64,000 bases of DNA from the NCBI GenBank assembly GCA_035577545.1, contig DATLVI010000008.1, positions 57,070-121,069 on the forward strand, written 5' to 3'. The DNA is from Verrucomicrobiia bacterium. Lineage in GTDB: Bacteria; Verrucomicrobiota; Verrucomicrobiia; Palsa-1439. Position 1 is the stretch's first letter, and every line of letters begins with the position of its first letter. The notes beneath the pieces were generated by a model, which did no database searches, was not told the origin of the DNA, and worked only from the letters and a program-made list of their open reading frames with translations. Shown here piece after piece: positions 46,094-53,433 of this stretch. Both the position numbers and the translations under genes were made by a program.

Positions 46094-47698
46094 ATGAATA
46101 AGCCCACGCGTCTGAACCCCTGTCGGTTCCTCGCCTTCGTCGGTATCGCCGCACTGGCATTACCGTCGCGCGCGCCGGCTCAAACCGTCATCACCAACAC
46201 GTTCGCCGAGGTGTCGCAGATGGCTTCCTTGTGGGAAGTGGATCCGATTCAGATTTCGAGCCTGGCCAACGCGCAGTATTCATCGGTCGGTGGCGGTACC
46301 AGCACGTGGCAGTTCATTTTTCCCGGTTTCTCGATCAACTCCGATGGCGACATTCATGTCAATATGGCGATCGCCGCCAACGGCACGGGATCCACCAGTG
46401 GCAACCAGAGTGAATCGCCGATTGTCCCCGAAGTGATTAACGCCACGAGCGCCCAGCTTACGACCATTGATTCGCTGAGCAGCTCGCAAGCCGTCGTGCG
46501 GGGGATTTTCCGCTGGTATTCCGAGCATCAGGGCGAACGAAAATATGAAATCCATCCCGCGACCGAACTGCTCAAGTGGAATGGGAGCGCGTTCGTGCTG
46601 ACCAACGACTACCGGCCAAACATCAAGTTCGACAACGGCAACACTACGCAGTCCACCCAGCACATGGTCACCACGTTTGATGGATCCGACGTGATGACCG
46701 CCGCGGTGATGGTGGCGGACAGCACCAAGGTCGTGTTCACGTACCCGAGCCCGCGGTTTAACTATTGCATTTACGACGGCGTCACCCTGTCCGCCTTGAC
46801 GAACGATTTCGTTAGCAAGTATTTCCTGTTAAAGCCCAATCTGGTACCGACTGCGGTCATCCGCTGCCGGATCGTGACCAATACCATCGCGGCATCTGTC
46901 GCGGCCGGATTGGTGTCCAACCAGACCCTCACCGTCAATGCTCTGACGCGCTGCGACTTGCTCGGGGTCTCGAACAAGATCGCCGGATTGACGGCGGGCC
47001 AGACCAACGTTTTCACGTGGCCGGTTGAATTTATCACGTTGAACATCACCAATCTCGGGGTGGTGTCATCGCCGGTGGCAATTTTCAGCGGCAGTCCTAC
47101 GAACGGTACCGAGCCATTAGCGGTGACCTTCACTGACACATCAACCGGCAGCATCACCAATCGATTCTGGGATTTTGGCGACGGCGTCACGACCAACGTC
47201 ACGACGACCACCGTGCTTCACACGTATGCCGCCGGCACGAACACCGTGAAGCTGGTGGTCAGTGGTTCCACAGGTGTCAGCACCAATACCAAGCCGAATT
47301 ACATCACGGTATTGACAGCGTTCCAGGCCTGGCAGGTCCAGTACTTTGGCAGCACGACCAACCCCGCGGCAGCGGCCGATGCCGACGCGGATGGCGATGG
47401 GATGTCCAACATGCAGGAGTTCCTCACCGGTACCGATCCTACCAATGGCAGCTCGGCGTTTCGCATCACCAGCGTGGTGCGGACCGGCAGTGATGTTCTG
47501 GTCACGTGGATGACGGGACTCGGCCGAACCAATGCGTTGCAGTCCACGACTGGCACGGGCGGTGGCAGTTATAACACGAATGGCTTCACCGCGATCTTCA
47601 CCGTCACGAATACCACTAGCACGGTCACTAACCGTCTCGATCCCAACGCCGCTACGAATTTCCCCTCACTCTTCTACCGTGTCCGACTTGTGCCCTAA
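46094..47698 (+). CDS. Secreted PKD-domain protein with Verrucomicrobia-type C-terminal tail
   Basis: 534 residues from ATG 46094. Signal peptide to about residue 30 (ALALPSRAPAQ). The N-terminal 300 residues are a Ser/Thr/Asn-rich beta region of unknown fold (TWQFIFPGFSINSDGDIHVN). A PKD domain at about 328-405: PLAVTFTDTSTGSITNRFWD, FGDGVTTN, VLHTYAAGTNTVKLVVSG. The tail has FQAWQVQYFGS, DADADGDGMSNMQEFLTG then TDPTNGSS, a calcium-binding-like Asp run, and ends in a beta domain LFYRVRLVP. This tail is common on exported proteins of Verrucomicrobia. Function unknown; likely surface or extracellular. Confidence 0.78.
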   Translation: MNKPTRLNPCRFLAFVGIAALALPSRAPAQTVITNTFAEVSQMASLWEVDPIQISSLANAQYSSVGGGTSTWQFIFPGFSINSDGDIHVNMAIAANGTGSTSGNQSESPIVPEVINATSAQLTTIDSLSSSQAVVRGIFRWYSEHQGERKYEIHPATELLKWNGSAFVLTNDYRPNIKFDNGNTTQSTQHMVTTFDGSDVMTAAVMVADSTKVVFTYPSPRFNYCIYDGVTLSALTNDFVSKYFLLKPNLVPTAVIRCRIVTNTIAASVAAGLVSNQTLTVNALTRCDLLGVSNKIAGLTAGQTNVFTWPVEFITLNITNLGVVSSPVAIFSGSPTNGTEPLAVTFTDTSTGSITNRFWDFGDGVTTNVTTTTVLHTYAAGTNTVKLVVSGSTGVSTNTKPNYITVLTAFQAWQVQYFGSTTNPAAAADADADGDGMSNMQEFLTGTDPTNGSSAFRITSVVRTGSDVLVTWMTGLGRTNALQSTTGTGGGSYNTNGFTAIFTVTNTTSTVTNRLDPNAATNFPSLFYRVRLVP

Positions 47699-47750
47699 TA
47701 GAGGAGGGCGACGATACCCGGCTCGGTAACCTGCCGAATTATAATGAACC

Positions 47751-47784
47751 AAGGCCGCTCAGTGGCTGCGTTCTGCGGCCTTTT
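47751..47784 (+). terminator. Rho-independent terminator after the PKD gene
   Basis: AAGGCCGC (47751-47758) pairs perfectly with GCGGCCTT (47775-47782) around a 16-base loop and is followed by TTTT (including 47781-47784). It lies 53 bases after the PKD stop and overlaps the last codons of the convergent membrane-protein gene, so it could act on the plus-strand transcript. Confidence 0.65.
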
Positions 47785-48517
47785 GAGGAAAAATCAGAAC
47801 GCAAGCGACGATTAACACCAGAAGAACGGCCGAGGCGGAGTAGCGGCTCAGGGCGAGGCCGCCATTGGCAACGGGTTTGTCGAGGAGGTCGCCGAAGACA
47901 GCGCCGAGGGGCCGGGTGAGAATGAAGGCGGCCCAAAAGAGCACGGTGTGCGATATCTTCGTCCAGTAGTAGGCGACAGCGACGAGGGCCAGGAGTGTGC
48001 TGAACAACACAGCACCTCCGCCGTAGCCGAGTCCGGCCGTATCGGCTGCCCAATCGCCCAGGGCAGTGCCCAGGGTCTGGGAAAACATGATCGTTACCCA
48101 GTAAAACATTTCGGCTTTTGGAGAAACGATCGTGCTTATTGACACTGAACCGAGAGTGCGATGCCAAACGAACAGGGAACCCATGAGCAGCGCGAAGAGA
48201 AGAGTCGAGCCGCCCGCATAACCGATTCCCAGGGAACGGTCGGCGAAATCGGCCAGCGTTGTGCCGACGGTTGTTGTGGCGATGATCGTGGCCCAGTAAA
48301 GGAAGGGGTGAAACCGCCTGGCGTAAATTTGGGTAATGACCGCAGCGATGAAAACCACGGCGAAAATCCCCGTGGCGACCAGATAACCGAGGTTCATCGA
48401 CATCGAAACCGCGTCGCCGCCCGTCTCCCCGAGGGTGGTTGCGGAGATCTTGATGATCCAAAAGAGAAGCGTGACAGCGGGGACCTTGGTCAGAACCTCT
48501 TCTTTGGTGACCGTCAT
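47759..48517 (-). CDS. COG4705-type membrane protein
   Basis: 252 residues from ATG 48517 (MTVTKEEVLTKVPAVTLLFW); starts further upstream are possible but lack family match. Four sequence repeats, each with a helix pair and a T(T/L)G(T/E)xx(A/G)D motif: ATTLGETGGDAVSMSMNLGY, TTTVGTTLADFADRSLGIGY, SQTLGTALGDWAADTAGLGY, TRPLGAVFGDLLDKPVANGG. About eight membrane helices. The COG4705 family is uncharacterised; the repeated acidic residue in the membrane suggests ion or metal transport (inference). Confidence 0.8.
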   Translation of the reverse strand: MTVTKEEVLTKVPAVTLLFWIIKISATTLGETGGDAVSMSMNLGYLVATGIFAVVFIAAVITQIYARRFHPFLYWATIIATTTVGTTLADFADRSLGIGYAGGSTLLFALLMGSLFVWHRTLGSVSISTIVSPKAEMFYWVTIMFSQTLGTALGDWAADTAGLGYGGGAVLFSTLLALVAVAYYWTKISHTVLFWAAFILTRPLGAVFGDLLDKPVANGGLALSRYSASAVLLVLIVACVLIFPQKAAERSH

Positions 48518-48681
48518 TGGTTTCTGACTGTCAATTGTGCCGGTATCATGCATTTGGCATTGTACGGTACGCGTGTCCACGTTACCAAATCATTATCGGA
48601 AGTAAACTCGACAACGCTTGCGGGTGGGGCGACGGTGTTGAAAAGGTTTTATTGGTTTGATGTGATGACGTGATTTCGTGC

Positions 48682-48765
48682 GTGAAGATCGCCGGGGCCA
48701 AAGGAGTCTGCAAGGTGGCGGGCGATGTGTTCAGTGAGCCACTGGCGCGGATTGCGGTGGGGTGA
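48682..48765 (+). repeat. fabZ-3'-end-like fragment (copy B)
   Basis: In frame this encodes VKIAGAKGVCKVAGDVFSEP and ends in a TGA, against KIAKAKGVCKVAGEVVSEAE at the end of LpxC-FabZ. Match is strong for about 18 codons and ends at an equivalent stop. It is not part of a gene; its end overlaps the 3' end of the minus-strand membrane-protein gene (48731-49141). Upstream (48518-48681) I see nothing else. Confidence 0.7.
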
Positions 48766-49141
48766 GGGGAATGGTTGGGCGTGGTAGCAAGCGGCTGAGA
48801 AATTTTGCAAGCGAGTAGCCGAGGCCCGCTCCTGCCAAAGAGCCGAGAGTAAAGCTCGCGAATGGGCCGATGAACATTGCCCGCAAGACCTGATCCATGT
48901 CCAAATGAAGGCCAGCAACATGGCAGAATCCTAAGAGAGCGCCCCAGCCGGCGACTGCGGCGCAGAGAGGCATTAGCGACAAGTAGGGCACGATGCGTCT
49001 CAACGACTGGACGAAGAACGCCAGAAAAGACAGAAAGACACCCACCACCAATCCGGCGTGCACGGCAAACATCGCAGCCATGCAAGAGAACATGGCGACC
49101 GGAACCGCAATACCCCAAGCGTATCCCTGAAAGTGCTCCAT
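48731..49141 (-). CDS. Small integral membrane protein of unknown function
   Basis: 136 residues from ATG 49141. Four hydrophobic helices (MFAVHAGLVVGVFLSFLAFF; LMPLCAAVAGWGALLGFCHV; MFIGPFASFTLGSLAGAGLG among them). No recognised family. The last residues (PLTPPQSAPVAH) are encoded by the complement of repeat fragment B, so the C-terminus may have been replaced by the repeat. No ribosome-binding site of note. Confidence 0.5.
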   Translation of the reverse strand: MEHFQGYAWGIAVPVAMFSCMAAMFAVHAGLVVGVFLSFLAFFVQSLRRIVPYLSLMPLCAAVAGWGALLGFCHVAGLHLDMDQVLRAMFIGPFASFTLGSLAGAGLGYSLAKFLSRLLPRPTIPLTPPQSAPVAH

Positions 49142-49220
49142 GATTCTTCGTCCAAATGACCGGACTCCATTAAACTCCTAACGGAAGAGTAAGTGAAGCA
49201 CAATGGGAATCCCCCGCAGC

Positions 49221-49277
49221 ATGATCGCCAAAGCGGAAGGCGTCGGCTAGGTGGCGGGCGAAGTGGTCAGCGAAATG
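49221..49277 (+). repeat. fabZ-3'-end-like fragment (copy C)
   Basis: Encodes MIAKAEGVG, a stop, then VAGEVVSE in the same frame as the LpxC-FabZ tail KIAKAKGVCKVAGEVVSE. By hand alignment it is about 78% identical over 50 bases to copies B and D. It is not expressed as part of a gene. Confidence 0.65.
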
Positions 49278-49295
49278 TGTCCAGAGTATTGAGTT

Positions 49296-49324
49296 GACCC
49301 CGATGACTATGACCCCGATGACTA
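49296..49324 (+). repeat. 15-base tandem direct repeat
   Basis: GACCCCGATGACTAT followed directly by GACCCCGATGACTA(C); two units, no spacer. Confidence 0.8.
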
Positions 49325-49356
49325 CCGATAACGGTTGCCAATTCTCGCCTGTTCAT

Positions 49357-49406
49357 GATTAAACGCCTGGTGAGACTGCGAGGAAAGCACAGAAGACTGT
49401 CCCCAC
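49357..49406 (+). repeat. Dispersed element G, copy 1
   Basis: GATTAAAC...TGCGAGGAAAGCACA...TCCCCAC; the same series of blocks recurs at 53299-53348. Both copies are about 50 bases, in the same orientation. Confidence 0.6.
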
Positions 49407-49420
49407 ACCGGATGGTCTGC

Positions 49421-49463
49421 GAACCTTGCGCTTTGAACTTTCTAATGTGTAGTATCTCCACTC
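49421..49463 (+). repeat. Dispersed element F, copy 1
   Basis: GAACCTTGCG(C)TTTGAACTTTC then ATGTGTAGTATCTCCACTC; the two halves recur at 52775-52843, where about 28 extra bases separate them. Confidence 0.55.
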
Positions 49464-49486
49464 GTTAGCTGGACGCAAAGACTGAG

Positions 49487-49999
49487 ATGGCAAATTCACA
49501 CGAAATTGTTCTCGAGGCAGCGACATTGGCTGACGCCACGTTGCTATCGAATCTTCTTGAGTTGTACATTCACGACCTCAGTGAGGCATTCCCCAGCATC
49601 GAGCTAAAACCAGACGGGCGCTTCGGGTATGGCAAGCTTGCGCTTTATTGGTCAGAGCCCGAGCGCTATTTCCCGTTCCTCATCAAATGCGACGCCCGTG
49701 TCGTGGGATTCGCCCTGGCCACACGTGGCTCGCCGGCGACGGATGACCCGAATGTATTCGATGTCGCCGAGTTCTTCGTGATTCGTCGCTACCGGCGCTC
49801 GGGCGTGGGCCAGCGCGCCGTCGCCCTTCTTTGGAATCGCCTTCCGGGCCGATGGATCGTTCGAGTTTCCGAGGGAAACCCAAGTGCGCTTGCGTTTTGG
49901 ATGAGCGCCGTCGCAAAGTTCACGGGTGGCGCAGCGACAGAGTTCAAGCGTCCTGGAAATCCGCATGCATGGCGTGTGTTTTCTTTTGCGACCGGCTAA
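49487..49999 (+). CDS. GNAT-family N-acetyltransferase
   Basis: 170 residues. Acetyl-CoA-binding loop FFVIRRYRRSGVGQRAVALL near 100-119 (R-x-x-G-x-G type) preceded by VVGFALATRG and followed by GNPSALAFWMSAVAKF. N-terminus HEIVLEAATLADATLLSNLL. The acyl acceptor is unknown. The gene sits alone between repeat fragments, 17 bases after GTTAGCT, and its codon use is a little different from core genes (more TTT, CAC, GCA), consistent with recent arrival. Confidence 0.85.
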   Translation: MANSHEIVLEAATLADATLLSNLLELYIHDLSEAFPSIELKPDGRFGYGKLALYWSEPERYFPFLIKCDARVVGFALATRGSPATDDPNVFDVAEFFVIRRYRRSGVGQRAVALLWNRLPGRWIVRVSEGNPSALAFWMSAVAKFTGGAATEFKRPGNPHAWRVFSFATG

Positions 50000-50109
50000 C
50001 ATCGTGTTGCAGCGGACGTGGCAATAGCATGTTGTCAACCTTGAGAACCACAGGCGCATATCGCCCCGGCAAAAAGACAACCGAGTTTGTCACATAACTA
50101 ATGTTAGGC
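49994..50109 (+). other. Possible degenerate integron-type recombination site
   Basis: GGCTAAC (49994-50000, spanning the GNAT stop) and GTTAGGC (50103-50109, five bases before the MBL start) form near-inverted ends (6 of 7 pairs) of a 116-base gap, as in attC R boxes; AGCGGACG follows the first. Inner L-box pairing is poor and no integrase gene is in the window, so this is only a suggestion. Confidence 0.25.
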
Positions 50110-50114
50110 AACAA

Positions 50115-51002
50115 ATGAGTGAAACTGCCCTCGGTCAAATCAGCTCTCGCGTTTATTGGATGCCGCCCGCCAAGCCGGATCGCCCATCCTTGTGCGCAGT
50201 CGTCGGCACGAATGACATATTGATGCTGGATGCTGGCGCTTCAGACGCTCATGCACGCCTGTTCCTCGACCAACTGACTGCGCAGGGAATCTCGCCGCCC
50301 ACCTATGTCGCGCTTACACACTGGCACTGGGATCACGTATTCGGCGCGGCCGAAATCGGCGCACCGGTCATTGCCCAGAGCCTGACTGCCAAGAAGCTCG
50401 CGGAACTGGCAACTCTGGATTGGAGCGATGCAGGGCTTGAAGAGCAGATCGCGCTTGGCGAACAAACTGCCGCAGGTGCGGAGAACATCAAAGCGGAATT
50501 GCCCGCGCCTCGAACCATACGCATCGCCGAACCTGGCATCATCTTTTGCGATTCGCTGGAATTGCGATTGGGCGCCGTGACATGCCAGATTGAGCATGTC
50601 GGTGGCGATCACGCGGCGGATTCGTCGGTCATGTTCATCCTGCCGGATCGCGTGCTATTTTTGGGCGACTGCCTGTGTGACGCCGTTGATGGGTCCAAAC
50701 GCTATTACACTGCCCAGCAATTGCTCCCGCTACTCGACACACTGCAAGCCTTCGATGCCGCCTATTATGTGGGAGGGCACGACTCCACGGTAGCGACGCG
50801 GGCGGAGTTCACCAAGCACACCGATAAAATGCGACAGGCTGCGAAGTTGGTCGAGGCGTTCGGCGCGGGTGAGGGGAAGGTCTTTGCAGCGGCTGAAGCG
50901 GAGACCGGACAACCCCTGGACGAGGATACCGCCTATTTCTTGCGCGCCCTGATTGCCGGAGCCGAAGGAGTCGGCAAGGTGGCGGGCGGAATGGCTAGAT
51001 AA
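50115..51002 (+). CDS. MBL-fold metallo-hydrolase
   Basis: 295 residues from ATG 50115. Metallo-beta-lactamase fold: zinc motif YVALTHWHWDHVFGAAEIG near 66-84 (HxHxDH), later His in IEHVGGDHAADSSVMFILPD, Asp in DRVLFLGDCLCDAVDG, and a final His in AAYYVGGHDSTVATRAEF. It is an intact hydrolase of unknown substrate, with no signal peptide. The last 17 residues (LIAGAEGVGKVAGGMAR) are encoded by a sequence homologous to the fabZ tail repeats (copy D), so the C-terminus may be a repeat-derived replacement. Confidence 0.82.
   Translation: MSETALGQISSRVYWMPPAKPDRPSLCAVVGTNDILMLDAGASDAHARLFLDQLTAQGISPPTYVALTHWHWDHVFGAAEIGAPVIAQSLTAKKLAELATLDWSDAGLEEQIALGEQTAAGAENIKAELPAPRTIRIAEPGIIFCDSLELRLGAVTCQIEHVGGDHAADSSVMFILPDRVLFLGDCLCDAVDGSKRYYTAQQLLPLLDTLQAFDAAYYVGGHDSTVATRAEFTKHTDKMRQAAKLVEAFGAGEGKVFAAAEAETGQPLDEDTAYFLRALIAGAEGVGKVAGGMAR
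50949..51002 (+). repeat. fabZ-3'-end-like fragment (copy D), inside MBL gene end
   Basis: Encodes LIAGAEGVGKVAGGMAR and the stop. About 78% identical over 50 bases to copy C by hand alignment. Overlaps the start of a second duplicated segment (50918-50959) whose partner is at 52623-52664. Confidence 0.6.
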
Positions 51003-51014
51003 CGTCCATACTAT

Positions 51015-52469
51015 CTATGGAGTTATGTCAAACCGATAGAACCTTTGTGGTCCGATGGCGCTGCCGGAATTGGTCAAGGTCAGCAGAGCGCCGAGGCTGT
51101 TGGTGACGGAAACGCCGGGGACGTTGATCCAATTGGTCGGATTCATGGAATTGCTAAACTGCAATTGGTAGGTCTCGCAGGCTACCGAGGGGATGGAGAA
51201 GGCTACGTCAGCGCCGGTAACCTGAACTGCGGAGATCTGATTGGCTGGCGGATTGAGAGGAACCGTCAATTTAAATACCGTGCCACAGCCGCCGGGACAG
51301 TTCGTGCTCGCACCGCCGTTCCCGGTCGTCCCGTAGAAAATGCCATCGCTCCCCTGCACCAGTCCGGGGGGAGAGGGAGAAAAGGAGCCGAGTGCCAAGC
51401 TGGCGAGGGAACAAAGAACCGTCTCGGTCCCGTTGGGACTGAACCGAAAAACGGTGCCCACGTTGCTCGTCCCCCCGTAGTAGGTCGTTCCGTAAAAATT
51501 CCCATCGCTACCCTGCACCGGCACGCCCAGCGGGACCAGGCCATCGTTAGGAGTTCCGCCAAAGGAGTACAGATTGGAATAGCTGCCGGTGAGAGTGATG
51601 CAAAACACGGTTCCGTTGCTGTACGTCCCGCCCTGGGCGGTGGTCCCATAGAGCTTGCCGTTGCTACCCCGCACCAAGCCATTTGGGGCGGTACCATCGA
51701 TGGAGGAGGCGCCAAAGGAGTACAGACTCGTGTACGTGCCGCTGGTAGTAATCCGAAATACACTGCCTTGGCCGTTTGACCCGCCGCGGAAGGTCGTGCC
51801 GTAGAGATAGCCGTCGCCGCCCAGTACCAGCGCAGGTTGTGAATACAACCCACTACCGATCCCAGTGTCCAAGATGGAACAGAGAGTGGTGTAAGTGCCG
51901 CTGGGAGTAATCTGGAACGCCGTGCCGTGGGTGCCGAAAGTCCCGCCATTGTCGGTTGTCCCGTAGAAATTGCCGTCGCTGGCCTGTATCAGTGGGCTAC
52001 ACGGAGCAGACGCAGGGGTGGGAGAGTGAACCAGAGAATAGAGCATGGTGTAGGTGCCACTCGGGCTGATCCGGAATATTGTGCCCAAGTTGTTCGACCC
52101 GCCGACGGGGGTTGTCCCATAGAAATTGCCGTCGCTCGCCTGCATGAGTCCGGCGAATGGCTCCATCCCATCGGAGGAACCGCCAAAAGAGTGGAGATTC
52201 GTCTCATTGCCGTCGGGACTGATCCGAAACACTGTGCCGTAGTCGTTCGTTCCGCCCAACCTGGTCGTTCCGTAAAAATTGCCGTCGCTACCCTGGATCA
52301 GCGCATTCGGTCTGAACCCATCGTTCGGGGGACCGCTAAAAGAATAGAGAGTGGCCAAGGTTTGTGCGCCGGCGTTGGATGGCGAAGCAGCCAGAACCAG
52401 CAAACTTAAGGGAATGATTAAGAGGAATGTTTTCCCCGCAGCCAACCCGACATGAATCGATTTGTTCAT
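51015..52469 (-). CDS. GloVer-repeat secreted protein
   Basis: 484 residues from ATG 52469 (MNKSIHVGLAAGKTFLLIIP, signal peptide to about ASPSNAGAQ); an upstream extension to 52589 is not signal-like. Seven repeats of about 51-57 residues with the pattern LYSFxG...DG..P..xLIQGSDGNFYGTT.xGG....GTVFRIxPxG (e.g. LIQGSDGNFYGTTRLGGTND), the Gloeobacter/Verrucomicrobia (GloVer) repeat, probably a beta-propeller. The C-terminal 80 residues form a beta domain ending GPQRFYRFDITP. Function of the family is unknown; exported. Tail-to-tail with the MBL gene (12-base gap). Confidence 0.88.
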   Translation of the reverse strand: MNKSIHVGLAAGKTFLLIIPLSLLVLAASPSNAGAQTLATLYSFSGPPNDGFRPNALIQGSDGNFYGTTRLGGTNDYGTVFRISPDGNETNLHSFGGSSDGMEPFAGLMQASDGNFYGTTPVGGSNNLGTIFRISPSGTYTMLYSLVHSPTPASAPCSPLIQASDGNFYGTTDNGGTFGTHGTAFQITPSGTYTTLCSILDTGIGSGLYSQPALVLGGDGYLYGTTFRGGSNGQGSVFRITTSGTYTSLYSFGASSIDGTAPNGLVRGSNGKLYGTTAQGGTYSNGTVFCITLTGSYSNLYSFGGTPNDGLVPLGVPVQGSDGNFYGTTYYGGTSNVGTVFRFSPNGTETVLCSLASLALGSFSPSPPGLVQGSDGIFYGTTGNGGASTNCPGGCGTVFKLTVPLNPPANQISAVQVTGADVAFSIPSVACETYQLQFSNSMNPTNWINVPGVSVTNSLGALLTLTNSGSAIGPQRFYRFDITP

Positions 52470-52815
52470 AACCGACGCCGCCGATAAAGCATGGATAACA
52501 TTTGGGCGGTTGCAAGTCGAGTGTTTCCCAAGGTATTTGGGAAGTTTTGAGTTGATGCTGTAAGGCCGTTGAGCCTGGAGGCGAGGCATTGCAGATAACG
52601 AAAAGCGGACTGACCCCTTTTCGGACGAGGATGCCGCCTATTTCTTGCGCGCCCTGATTGCCGGGCTTGCCCCTTAAAAGCAAAGGCCTAAACCTCTAAT
52701 TCAATCGCCGCGAAAGCAAAAATCGGGTTTGCACTCAAATCGGGAGACTTGGTTCCCCGCTTTGGACGGTTTGAGAACCTTGCGGTTTGAGCTTCCGACG
52801 GTTACCGCCAAGAAA
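52470..52815. other. 346-base intergenic stretch with repeat fragments
   Basis: No gene. Contains the duplicate of the MBL 3' segment (52623-52664) and the start of element F copy 2 (from 52775). The rest shows no motif I can name. Confidence 0.6.
52623..52664 (+). repeat. Near-exact duplicate of an MBL-gene 3' segment
   Basis: 42 bases that match 50918-50959 with one mismatch (GATG versus GATA). In frame it encodes DEDAAYFLRALIAG, as in the MBL protein, then diverges to GLAP and a stop. Some upstream similarity (GCGGACTGACCCC against GCGGAGACCGGAC) suggests the copy was once longer. Confidence 0.8.
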
Positions 52816-52843
52816 CTACCTGTTATGTAAGATACTCCATTCA
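52775..52843 (+). repeat. Dispersed element F, copy 2
   Basis: GAACCTTGCGGTTTGAGCTTCC, about 28 extra bases, then ATGTAAGATACTCCATTC; matches 49421-49463. Its second part covers the 3' end of the lipoprotein gene on the other strand. Confidence 0.55.
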
Positions 52844-53265
52844 AGGATGGCTCGGTCACCTCGTCTAATAGCATATCCCGAAATGAAAGCCACTGGTTGA
52901 TAGGTGTTTTTGTCGAATGCAATTGACGTGGCGTAAAAGAACCAACCATCCTGTTCGGTTACCGCGTATACAGTGCCCCGATAAATCTTTTGGACTTCAG
53001 GGAGCCCTTGTTGTAAGGAAGAAATCGTTGCTTCAGTTTCTCCAACGATCTTGGCAGTTCCTGCCGTCAATTGCTCCATCGTGCTGTTCGCTACCACCGG
53101 ATACTCCGGATTGGTGACGACAACTGGCGCGCTCCTAGTGAAAGGATTCAACATTGCCGCCACCTGATGATGATCATCAACTTTGCTACTGGGATAACTA
53201 CTGCACCCAGTGGCAAGCGCCCCAAGCCCTGCAAGCATGGCACAGATGTGTCGCATACGAGTCAC
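52816..53265 (-). CDS. Putative lipoprotein of unknown function
   Basis: 149 residues from GTG 53265, which has a strong AAGGAAGGAA site; ATG 53256 is the alternative. N-terminus MTRMRHICAMLAGLGALATG with Cys next, a plausible lipobox (ATG|C). The mature part has NPFTRSAPVVVTNPEYPVVA and a C-terminal beta region VYAVTEQDGWFFYATSIAFD. No family recognised. Probably anchored in the outer or inner membrane. Stands alone between repeat elements; more AT-rich than core genes. Confidence 0.6.
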   Translation of the reverse strand: MTRMRHICAMLAGLGALATGCSSYPSSKVDDHHQVAAMLNPFTRSAPVVVTNPEYPVVANSTMEQLTAGTAKIVGETEATISSLQQGLPEVQKIYRGTVYAVTEQDGWFFYATSIAFDKNTYQPVAFISGYAIRRGDRAILEWSILHNR

Positions 53266-53298
53266 TATTCCTTCCTTAGGTGTTAAGTGTAGATACCC

Positions 53299-53348
53299 GA
53301 TTAAACCCTTGAGAACACTGCGAGGAAAGCACAAAAAGGACTCCCCAC
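53299..53348 (+). repeat. Dispersed element G, copy 2
   Basis: GATTAAACCC...ACTGCGAGGAAAGCACA...CTCCCCAC, matching 49357-49406 in the same orientation. Just beyond it lies an imperfect palindrome TCCCCAC...GTGGGGA ending near 53388. Confidence 0.6.
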
Positions 53349-53433
53349 GTAAGACTCGAACCCGCCTCGGCGTGTTCCCGGGGTGGGGATGATCGGGCCC
53401 AAGAATTGAAGTGAGTCGTCGATCAGAATGCGC

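Larger units (their letters stand above)
49142..49486. other. 345-base intergenic stretch made of repeat fragments
   Basis: No gene. It holds fabZ-like fragment C (49221-49277), a 15-base tandem direct repeat (49296-49324), element G1 (49357-49406) and element F1 (49421-49463), ending just before the GNAT start. Visibly more AT-rich than flanking genes. Confidence 0.65.

Noticed and set aside
53349..53388. tRNA T-arm-like sequence (GGGTTCGAGTC on the minus strand) with TCCCCAC/GTGGGGA pairing
   Set aside because: Only about 48 bases between the paired ends, the T stem does not pair and no anticodon arm exists; not a tRNA.
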